Shown in pieces: positions 54,169 to 62,700 of a stretch of 64,000 nt of DNA (its first letter is position 1; each line of letters starts with the position of its first letter). The position numbers were made by a program, and so were the translations under genes. The notes beneath the pieces are model-generated. The model ran no database searches and was not told the DNA's origin. It was given only the letters and a program-made list of their open reading frames with translations. The stretch lies in NCBI RefSeq assembly GCF_017744835.1, contig NZ_JAGIAM010000004.1:186001-250000 (forward strand). Direction: 5' to 3'. The DNA comes from Sphingomonas sp. (GTDB lineage Bacteria > Pseudomonadota > Alphaproteobacteria > Sphingomonadales > Sphingomonadaceae).

Positions 54169-55791
54169 ATGGAAACGGCGCCGGTTCCGGTCGATCTTCT
54201 GCACTGGGTGCTCGCGGTCCTCTCGATCGTCGTGCTGCTCGTGTTCCTCGTGCCGCTGCGCTGGCGCGCGCCCGAGGCGGGTCCGATGGCGATGTTCACG
54301 GCCGCGCTGGTCGCGCTCTTCGCCTTCCGGACGCCCTGGCAGACGCTGGCGGTCGCCGGCGGCAAGGGCGTGTGGGACGCGATCTTCATCCTCTATGTGA
54401 TCTGGCCCGCGCTGCTGCTCTATCAGGTGACCAAGCAGGCCGGCGCCTATGATGCGCTGCGCCAGGGCATTTCGAGATTCAGCCGGAACGAGCTGTTCAT
54501 CGTCCTGGCGCTCAGCTGGGTCTTCGCTTCGTTCCTGCAGGGCATCGCGGGCTTCGGCGCGCCCGTCGTGGTGGTCGTGCCGCTGCTGATCGCGATCGGC
54601 GTCAAGCCGGTCTACGCGGTGGTGATGGCCGTGGTCGCGCATGCCTGGGCGCGGTTCTTCGGCACGCTCGGCGTCGGCTGGCTCGCGACGCTGCAGGTCG
54701 CCAATCTCGAGGACGTCCCCCGCGCGGCGCTCGAATCGGCGTTCCTCGTGCTCATCTCCAACTATCTCGGCGGCCTGCTCGTCGTCTGGGTCTATGGTCG
54801 CGGCGCGGCGGTGCGCCATGCCTGGCCGCTGGTGCTGATCCTGGGCACGATCCTGGGCGTCGGCCAGCTGCTGGTCGCGCTGTTCAGCCCCGAGCTCTCG
54901 ACCTTCCTTGCCGCGGCGGTCGCGCTCCTGTCGCTCTATCCGCTGTCGCGCTGGCGCCGGTTCGGCGAGCCCGTCACCGGCATCCCCTATCGGCCGGCGA
55001 TGATGGAGCAGACGGTAAGCGAGCAGCGCGAGGCTGCGCCGGTGATGAGCCTCACCATGTCGTTCGTGCCCTATGTCATCCTCACCGTGGTGACGCTGAG
55101 CGCGCTGCTGATCCCGCCGCTCAACGCGCTGCTGCGCCAGGTCCGCATCGGCCTGCCCTTCCCGGAAGTGGGCACGGGCTTCAGCATCTACAACGCGGCG
55201 GTGGACAGCTACGCGCCGATCACGCCCTTCACGCACCCGGGCATGATGCTGCTGGTCACGGCGATCATCGTCTGGTTCGTGTACCGGGCGGGCGGCTATT
55301 ACCGCGCCTGGGCGGAGCGCCACACGCCCGAGCGGATCTGGTCCGCACTGCTCATCGACGCGGTGCCCGCATCGGTGCCGATCATCGCCTTCCTCGTCAC
55401 CAGCCGCATCCTCGATCACAGCGGCCAGTCGCTGACCATCGCCTATGGCCTCGCCGCCGTATCGCCGCCTCTGGTCTATGCCGGTCTCGCCAATCTGATC
55501 GGGGGTCTCGGCGCCTTCATGACCTCGAGCAGCACTGCCTCGAACGTGCTGTTCGGCGGAGTGCAGAGCGGTGTCGCCGATCTCCACGGCCTCCCGCGCG
55601 AGACGATCATCGCCACCCAGGCGGCGGGCAGCGCCTATGGCAATGCGATCGCCCCGGCCAACATCGTGCTCGGCACCAGCATTGCCGGGATCAAGGGACA
55701 GGAGGGCTCGGTGCTGCGGATCACCATGCCCTGGACGGTCCTGGTCGCCGTGCTGACCGGCGTGACGACGGTGGCAATGATCCTGCTCTGA
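54169..55791 (+). CDS. L-lactate permease (LctP)-family transporter
   Basis: A 540-residue inner-membrane protein with about twelve to thirteen hydrophobic segments. LctP family features are seen in GGKGVWDAIFILYVIWPALLLYQ, LQGIAGFGAPVVVVVPLLIAIG, GGLGAFMTSSSTASNVLFGG and AAGSAYGNAIAPANIVLGTS. Known members carry L-lactate, D-lactate and glycolate with protons. The usual neighbours (lactate dehydrogenases, LldR) are absent; instead it is followed by a small membrane protein and a gamma-glutamyltransferase-family gene, so another 2-hydroxy or keto acid is possible as substrate. GGGGAGAG precedes the ATG. Confidence 0.85.
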   Translation: METAPVPVDLLHWVLAVLSIVVLLVFLVPLRWRAPEAGPMAMFTAALVALFAFRTPWQTLAVAGGKGVWDAIFILYVIWPALLLYQVTKQAGAYDALRQGISRFSRNELFIVLALSWVFASFLQGIAGFGAPVVVVVPLLIAIGVKPVYAVVMAVVAHAWARFFGTLGVGWLATLQVANLEDVPRAALESAFLVLISNYLGGLLVVWVYGRGAAVRHAWPLVLILGTILGVGQLLVALFSPELSTFLAAAVALLSLYPLSRWRRFGEPVTGIPYRPAMMEQTVSEQREAAPVMSLTMSFVPYVILTVVTLSALLIPPLNALLRQVRIGLPFPEVGTGFSIYNAAVDSYAPITPFTHPGMMLLVTAIIVWFVYRAGGYYRAWAERHTPERIWSALLIDAVPASVPIIAFLVTSRILDHSGQSLTIAYGLAAVSPPLVYAGLANLIGGLGAFMTSSSTASNVLFGGVQSGVADLHGLPRETIIATQAAGSAYGNAIAPANIVLGTSIAGIKGQEGSVLRITMPWTVLVAVLTGVTTVAMILL

Positions 55792-55801
55792 GGAGGACGA
55801 G

Positions 55802-56023
55802 GTGGACAAGAAACTCATGGCGGAATGCCTGTCGCTTCTGCTGCTGTGCGCCGCCTTCCCGATCATCAGCATCGGCACGACCGGCGGCGGCGCGACGCTG
55901 TGGTGGGTCGGGCTCGGGGCGATTGTCGCGGGCGGGCTGCTGCCCGTCTGGACGCGATACATGGATCACAGCAACGACAAGGTCCGCGACGTCGGCATGG
56001 AGTTCGACGATCGGACCTCCTAG
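55802..56023 (+). CDS. Small two-helix membrane protein
   Basis: A 73-residue protein starting at a GTG with a strong GAGGAGG site, ten bases after the permease stop. Two hydrophobic segments (about residues 9-26 and 31-49) are followed by a charged tail (RYMDHSNDKVRDVGMEFDD). No family is recognised. Its place between permease and gamma-glutamyltransferase genes suggests a helper of the transporter, but that is inference. Confidence 0.6.
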   Translation: MDKKLMAECLSLLLLCAAFPIISIGTTGGGATLWWVGLGAIVAGGLLPVWTRYMDHSNDKVRDVGMEFDDRTS

Positions 56024-56065
56024 GCCCCTGCCCGCCTTCGCGGCGGCGCCCGTCAGGAGGTGATG

Positions 56066-57727
56066 ATGAGCCATCCCAATGGTCCGCGCACGGGCCGCCC
56101 GCCCACCTATGCGCCGCACGGCGTGGTCTCGACGCCGCATTATCTCGCCAGTTCCGCGGGACTCAATGCGCTGCAGCAGGGCGGCAGCGCGGTCGACGCG
56201 GCGATCGCCGCCAATGCGGTGCTGTGCGTCGTCTATCCGCACATGGCGGGGCTCGGCGGCGACGGCTTCTGGCTGATCGCCGAGCCGGGCAGCGGCCGCG
56301 TCCACGGCATCAACGCCAGCGGTCCTGCGGCGCAACGCGCGACGCTCGACTATTACCAGCCCCATGCCAAGGAGGGCGAGATTCCCGCGCGCGGGCCGCT
56401 CAGCGTCCTCACCGTCCCCGGCGCGATCGACGGCTGGCGACTGGCGCACGAGCGCTTCGGCCGGCTCGAATGGAGCGCACTGTTCGAAGCGGCGATCGGC
56501 TATGCGCGCGAGGGCATGCCGGTCAGCCGCTCGCTCGCCGACTGGACCGCGCAGGACGAACAGATCCTCGGCAAGGATCGGGCCACCGCGGCGATCTTCC
56601 TGCCCGGAGGACGTGTCCCCCGCGACGGGCAGCGGCTGGTCCAGGCCGATCTCGCCCGCGCGCTCCAGCAGATCGCCGGCCAGGGCGCGCGCGCCGGGTT
56701 CTACGAAAGCGACATCGCGGCACGCATTTGCGCCTCGCTGCAGCCCGGCGGATCGCCGCTCGCCGCCGAGGACTTCGCCGCCTTCCGCGCCGAATGGGTC
56801 GAGCCGATCACGGCCGAATATCGCGGCTATCGGGTCCATGAGCTGCCACCCAACACCCAGGGCTTCACGGCGCTCCAGATCCTCAACCTGATTGGCGGCT
56901 ATGACGTTGCGTCGTGGGGCGAAGGGACCGCCGATTATTATCACCACATGGCCGAGGCGGTTAAGCTCGCATTCGCCGATCGCGAGGAATGGCTCACCGA
57001 CCCTGATTTCGTCGACATGCCGGTGGAGCGGCTGATCAGCCAAGCCTATGCCGACGAGCGCCGCCGCCTGATCGACCCCGAGCGCGCGCTCGGCATCGCC
57101 GCCGTGCCCGCGGGCATCGCCTATGCCGATCCGCACGAGCGTCGCGCGCCCGACGGGGACACCTGCTATTTCTGCGCCGCCGATCGCGACGGCATGGTCG
57201 TGTCGCTGATCCAGTCGATCTACCACGACTTCGGCAGTGCGGTGGTGGGCGGCGATACCGGCATATTGATGCAGAACCGCGGCGCCTTCTTCTCGCTCGA
57301 CGAGAAGCACCCCAACCATCTCCAACCGGGCAAGCGGACCTTCCACACGCTGATCCCGGCGATGCTGACGCAGGGCGATCGTCCCTATCTCGCCTTCGGG
57401 TCGATGGGGGGCGAAGGACAGCCGCAATCGCAGGCGGCGCTGGTCACGCGGCTGATCGACTTCGGCTATGACGTGCAGCAGGCGATCGAGGCACCCCGCT
57501 GGCTGATGGGCCGGACCTGGGGCACCCGCACGCGCAACCTGTCGCTCGAGGGCCGCATCCCCGACGAAGTCGCGCGCGAGCTCAAGCGGCGCGGCCAGCC
57601 GATCCAGATGGTCACCGACTGGAACGACAACCTCGGCCATGCCCAGGCCATCCGCGTCCACCGCGAACAGGGCCTGTACGAAGGCGGCGCCGATCCGCGC
57701 GGCGACGGCGCGGCGCTCGGCTATTGA
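56066..57727 (+). CDS. Gamma-glutamyltransferase-family (Ntn) hydrolase
   Basis: A 553-residue member of the family. The start at 56066 fits the AGGAGG site; earlier in-frame starts are too close to it. Landmarks are STPHYLASSAGLNALQQGGSAVDAAIAANAVLCV, GLGGDGFWLI and, at the processing site, GDTCYFCAADRDG with the predicted nucleophile Thr366. Self-cleavage before that Thr would give large and small subunits. The GDT.Y form and no visible signal peptide resemble the YwrD-like branch, so it may be a cytoplasmic hydrolase of gamma-glutamyl or other amide compounds rather than a periplasmic glutathione enzyme. It follows the permease and small membrane protein in one probable operon. Confidence 0.85.
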   Translation: MSHPNGPRTGRPPTYAPHGVVSTPHYLASSAGLNALQQGGSAVDAAIAANAVLCVVYPHMAGLGGDGFWLIAEPGSGRVHGINASGPAAQRATLDYYQPHAKEGEIPARGPLSVLTVPGAIDGWRLAHERFGRLEWSALFEAAIGYAREGMPVSRSLADWTAQDEQILGKDRATAAIFLPGGRVPRDGQRLVQADLARALQQIAGQGARAGFYESDIAARICASLQPGGSPLAAEDFAAFRAEWVEPITAEYRGYRVHELPPNTQGFTALQILNLIGGYDVASWGEGTADYYHHMAEAVKLAFADREEWLTDPDFVDMPVERLISQAYADERRRLIDPERALGIAAVPAGIAYADPHERRAPDGDTCYFCAADRDGMVVSLIQSIYHDFGSAVVGGDTGILMQNRGAFFSLDEKHPNHLQPGKRTFHTLIPAMLTQGDRPYLAFGSMGGEGQPQSQAALVTRLIDFGYDVQQAIEAPRWLMGRTWGTRTRNLSLEGRIPDEVARELKRRGQPIQMVTDWNDNLGHAQAIRVHREQGLYEGGADPRGDGAALGY

Positions 57728-57737
57728 GCCCCGGCGG

Positions 57738-59702
57738 CTATTTGATCGTCGTACGCAGCGTGAAGGCGAAGCTTGCGCCCGGAGCGAGCGAGCCCGCCGT
57801 TCCGGTGACGGTCGTGCCCGAGAGCGAAGCGCCGAACGGATCGGTCTCGTCGGCGCCGGCCGCATCGTCGTCCTCGGTCGTCGCCGCATCGGAGCAGCTC
57901 GTTCCCGAACGGATCGACCCCGCGACATAAGCGACTCCGGCCGGCAGCGGGTCCGACGCCGTCACGTTTGTCGCGGTGGTGTAGCCCGCGTTGCTGACGA
58001 GAATGCAATATTGCGCGACGGCGCCGGGGATCGCCTTGGGGTTGGTCGCGCCGTTCACCGGATCGCTGAGCACGGTGCTGCTCTTGCTCACCGCGATGCG
58101 CGATTCGGCCTTGCACAGCGTGAAATCCGATATGGCGATGCCCTGCTGCCCGGGGTCCGTCGGGGCCAGCGAATGGTTGCCGTAGCGAAGGACGATCGTG
58201 TCGACCGGCGCGGAGAAGGTGACCACGACATTGCCATTGGCCTGGGTGTCGCCCGAGAGCTGGTCGCCATAGGCCACGTTGCCGCTCACATAATTGGCCA
58301 GGCCGTTGGTGAGCGTCGGATAGACCGTCACGCCGTTGCGCGTGCCCGTGATCGTCACCTTGTCGGCGAACTGGCTCGTGCCATAATCGACGTCGAAGAT
58401 CGTGAACTGGACTCCCGGCAGCGCCACGCCCAGGCTGATCGTCGTCGTTGCTTCCTGTGTCTGGTTCGCCAGGTCGACGAGCTCCATCAGCGAGTAGCGC
58501 GCCGTGGCGAGACCGCCTGTGACGACATTCTGGCGCGTCGGCGACTGGCCTCCATAGGTGGCATTGTTGAGGAACTGGCCGGGGTTGCTCAGCGTGAAGC
58601 TCAGTGTGCCGATCCCGGCGAGCGCATAGCTGTTGCTCGTGCTTCCGGCCGCCCAGCTATAGTTGTTCCAGCTGAAGCTCGCGCTCCCGGCCGGGCAGAC
58701 CAGCGTCGGGGCCGTGCCCGCGGTGCGCGTGCCCGATACGGTGGCGCTCGCCGAGGCATAGTCATCCTCGCTGGTCGAGCCGTTGCCCGGCGTCGAATCG
58801 CTGTCGGTCGCGGAGGACGCGAGCACCTCGGCCGTTGCAGTGAGCGTCGCGCCGCTGCTCGCGATTACCTGCGCAGTGATCGTCAGCGTCCGGCTCTGGC
58901 CGGGCGCGAGCGTGCCGACGGTCCAGTTGTCCGTCGTGGGATCGTAGCTCGTTCCCGTCGCGGTAGACCCCGAATAGCTCACGCCCGTGGGCAGGTTCAC
59001 GCCCACCACCACGCCATTCGCCGTCAGCGACGATGCCGAGGCATTGGTGACCGTCAGCGTGTAGGTGACCGTGGCGCCCGCGACCGGCGAGCTCGGGCTG
59101 ACGCTCATGGTCAGCGAAAGATCGGCCGCCGCTGCGCCGGTGATGGTGAGGTCGGCCTGATAGAAGGTACCGTTGATGCTGTTGTTGTTGGTGTCGCAGA
59201 TCTCCAGCGTCCAGATCCCCTGCGCGGCCTTGCCGTCGAAGGCCGAGAGCGCCTGGGTCGGCCGATAGCTGGCGGCATAGGGCGGCACCACCGTGGTGCT
59301 CGTCGCGGCGGCGGGATCGGTGGTGTAGCTGCTGATCGCATTCGCCGCTTCGTCGTCGAACAGCACGTTGACATTGTGATTGGCGGCATTGCCGTTGTTG
59401 GCGGCGAGCTGGACGCGCGTCCCGTCCGGCCCCACCAGGTACATCCGCAGGTCCGGTCGGTTGTCGTGCGCCATCAGCACGCCGATGTTGACGTCCGCCA
59501 CCGTCAGGCTCTGGCTCACGCTGAAGGTCCGCTTGAACGCGCTGCCGGGGCAGTTCGCGCTGCTGACATAGGCCACCGCGCCGTCGGTGCTGTTGGTGAC
59601 GCTGGTCTGCGCAGCGGCCGGAGCGACGATTCCCGAAACCAGCCACAGCAGCAGCGCGACGCGAGTCAGCACGACGGCGATCCGGGTCATGTGCGCCGTC
59701 AT
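57738..59702 (-). CDS. Secreted protein with P-domain and DUF11 repeats
   Basis: A 654-residue protein with a signal peptide (TRVALLLWLVSGIVAPAAAQ). Residues about 35-190 look like a proprotein-convertase P-domain (VSQSLTVADVNIGVLMAHDNRPDLRMYLVGPDGT, GIWTLEICDTNNNSINGTF). A DUF11/CARDB-like beta-sandwich follows (about 192-310), then an unassigned region with a lectin-like pattern (about 330-535), and a last DUF11-type domain (about 540-654). No protease domain is present, unlike in convertases. The ATG overlaps the stop of the very large outer-membrane gene (ATGA), so the two are surely co-translated and probably act together on the cell surface. Confidence 0.8.
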   Translation of the reverse strand: MTAHMTRIAVVLTRVALLLWLVSGIVAPAAAQTSVTNSTDGAVAYVSSANCPGSAFKRTFSVSQSLTVADVNIGVLMAHDNRPDLRMYLVGPDGTRVQLAANNGNAANHNVNVLFDDEAANAISSYTTDPAAATSTTVVPPYAASYRPTQALSAFDGKAAQGIWTLEICDTNNNSINGTFYQADLTITGAAAADLSLTMSVSPSSPVAGATVTYTLTVTNASASSLTANGVVVGVNLPTGVSYSGSTATGTSYDPTTDNWTVGTLAPGQSRTLTITAQVIASSGATLTATAEVLASSATDSDSTPGNGSTSEDDYASASATVSGTRTAGTAPTLVCPAGSASFSWNNYSWAAGSTSNSYALAGIGTLSFTLSNPGQFLNNATYGGQSPTRQNVVTGGLATARYSLMELVDLANQTQEATTTISLGVALPGVQFTIFDVDYGTSQFADKVTITGTRNGVTVYPTLTNGLANYVSGNVAYGDQLSGDTQANGNVVVTFSAPVDTIVLRYGNHSLAPTDPGQQGIAISDFTLCKAESRIAVSKSSTVLSDPVNGATNPKAIPGAVAQYCILVSNAGYTTATNVTASDPLPAGVAYVAGSIRSGTSCSDAATTEDDDAAGADETDPFGASLSGTTVTGTAGSLAPGASFAFTLRTTIK

Positions 59703-62700
59703 TGTCCAACCCCCAGCGTCGCTAGCGTGTCGGTGTCGAACTTGACGCGCATGGCCGCGAAGAACCCCGCGTCGGTGTGCCGCGCGGCGGCGAAGTCGCG
59801 GTCGCGGAAGCCGCTGACGTTGTATCCCAGCGTCACCAGCACGTCGTCCGCGGGATTGAAGCCGATCTGCGGCCCCAACGCGAAGCTGGTCAGTCCGTCG
59901 GTGAGATTGTGGCGCACCGTCGCGGCGCCGCCGATCTCGAACCGCTCGCCGAGCCCCAGGCGCACGTCCAGCCCCCCGAGCAGCGAAGTCGCGTCGATCG
60001 CATTGCCTTCATAGACGTCGAAATTGTGCCGCGCGCCCAGGAAGAAGCCGATCTCGGTGCGCTGCACCGTGTCGAATCCGTCAACCCCGAGCGGCGACCA
60101 GTTGCCCGAAAGGCTCGCCATCAGGCGGCGCGAGCGTGCGTCGCCGGTCACCGTCATCGCGCTGCGACCCGCCGCGCCGGCCTCGCCCGCTATCGCGCCG
60201 GTGACGCTGTCGCTGCGGAACTCGAGCTTGCCGAGCAGCGCGAGCGCCGAGTCCGCCGGCCGATGCGCGGCCGAGATGGCGGCATCGAGCACTTCGCTCG
60301 ACTGGCCGTCGTCCGCATCCGCCCGCGTCCAGCTGAGCCCGGCGCCGACCATCGAGCCTTCGCCGAGCTGCCGGATCGCGCCGGCAGTCACGCCCTTGCG
60401 ATCGGCCAGCTCGCCGTCGCGCAGCTCGCCGCGCGCCGTGGCGGTCCAGCGCCCGCCGCGCCAGGTGCCGCCGAGCGTCACCGCAGTGAAGTCCTCCGCC
60501 AGCGTGCCGTTCTCGCTGATCGTGCCGCCGCTCGCGGCCGGATGCGCGGGATTGACCAGCCGCCCGGCGTCGAACCCGCCCAGGGTGCGCGACGAATCCA
60601 CGGTCGCGTCGATCGTTAGGTGCCGGCTGACCTGCAGCGATTGCGAGAGCCCGAAGGCCGCGAAGCTGCGCTTGCCATATTCGGCGACGTCCTGCTCGCC
60701 CATGGTGGTCAGGATCCGCGCGCCCGCCCAGGGGGCGACTTCGAAACCCACGCGTGCGGTGCGCGCATCGATCGCCTCGCCCTGCGCAATCTCGTAGCTG
60801 CCGACCAGCTTCACGTCGCGCATCAGCGCATAGCGCAGCCCCAGCCGGTGGCGCTCGGGCAAGTCGATCGACTCGGCCTTGCCCAACGCGACACTGCTCG
60901 CGAGCGTCACCTCGAGCCGGCTGTCGAGCAGCCGCTGGGTCGCCGCCGCCTCGAGCAGAGTCGAGCCGGCGCTGGTCCCGTCGGTCAGATGGTCGCGGAA
61001 GCTGGTGATGCCGATCCGCGCTTCGGTGTCGGCGGTGCGATAGGCCGTGGCGAGCTCGACCGCCTGTCGGCTGGCGTCGTCGATCAGGCTGTGATCGTAC
61101 CAGCCGCTGCCGATCACCGACCAATTCTCGGTGAGATTGTAGCGCGCGTCGACGCCCAGCTTGCGCCGCCCGCGCTCGGCCCCGGCGAGCTGGCCCACGC
61201 CGAAGTCGCGGTCGGCCGAGCGGGCATAGCCGAGCACGTCGAGCTTGCCGTCGTGGTGCTCGACCTCGACCAGCCAGGCGCTGGAGGTCTGCTCGCCCGC
61301 GCGGCTCACCGCGGCTTCGGCGCGCACTTCGGTGTCGGCGCCGATCTTTGCCTTTAGGTCTACCGCCGCCAGGTTGGTGCGCTCGCCGCCCTCGCGCGCG
61401 CCGGTGTCGCTCACTGCGGTCGCGCCGACACGCAGCTTGCCGCCAGCGGTCGTCCAATCGGCGCGCAGACCCGCATTGATCGCGCCGCCGCGCGCATCGT
61501 CGATCTCATAGTTCACGACGATGAACTGCGGATTGAGCGTGGCGTCGCGGCTCAGCACCGGCTCCTTGAAGCTGATCGTGCCTGCCAGCCAGTCGATGTC
61601 GTAATCGGTGAAACGCGCCAGCGACCGCCGCTCGACGATCTGCTCGGAACGGAAGCGGTCGCGCACTTCGATCGTCACGGTCTCGCTGTTCGCGATGATG
61701 TCGCGGCTCGACAGGCGATAGGGGCCGGTGATGCCGCCGCCCTGGATCTCGTCGCGGCGATGGCCCTGGGCGGTGCGCGTGGCGAAGCCCTGGACATGGA
61801 CCTGCCCGATCTGCCCCTCGGCCTTTACGCCGGTGATGGTCCGCTCGTAGCGCGCGAGCACGGTCTGGTCGAAGCCGGTGACGAAATCGCCATAGAGCGC
61901 ATAGAAGCTGCTCGCTTCGATGCGGACGTAGAGCTTGTTGCGGCTCGCGGCGTCGAAGCGGCGGTCCGACCCATCGGCGAAGACGGTGTAATAGGCGTTT
62001 GGATCGATCGCGCCGAGCAGCCGCTGGTCGTCGCGCTGCTTGGCGCTGTCATAGGCCAGCGTCACCAGATAGCGTCCCTGGATCCGCCCCTTGGCATAGA
62101 AGGCGACGCGCGCGCGCTCGCCCAGGTCGCTGTCGAAGCTGCCGCCGCGCTCCATATTGTCCGCCACGGTGCGCGCGCCCAGCGAGCCTTCGGCGAGGCC
62201 GACGAGCGTCCACTTCTGCTCGCCCGGCATCACCCAGGCGTCGAGCGTCTGCTTGCGGCTCACGTCGCGGTCGACGAAGCTGAAATCGAGATGCAGCGGG
62301 CCGCTCACCATCGTCGGCGCCAGCTCGACTAGCGCAATCCCCTCGTCGCCGTGCACCGTCCAGGTCGGCCGCGCGCGATCGAGCCCCGAAAGCGCACGCG
62401 CCTGCATCGCATCGAGCGCCGCCGCGCTCTCATAGGGCGCATTGACGGCGAACTGGCCGGTGAGCCCGTCGTGCACCGGGCGCCCGAAGCGATCGAGGAT
62501 GCGCACCGCGACCACCGGCCGCGCCGCGCCGTCGGCGATCAGGTGCGAGCGCTGGGGCAGCAGCTCGACGCGCGCCGGCGTGCCCGAGAAATAGACGTCG
62601 CGCGTCGCCTGCGAGGCGACCGACCCGTCCTTGTTGCGGATCGTCGCAATGAGGTGCGTCACGTCGCCCGAGAGCGGGATGCCGCGCCAGATGCTCACCG

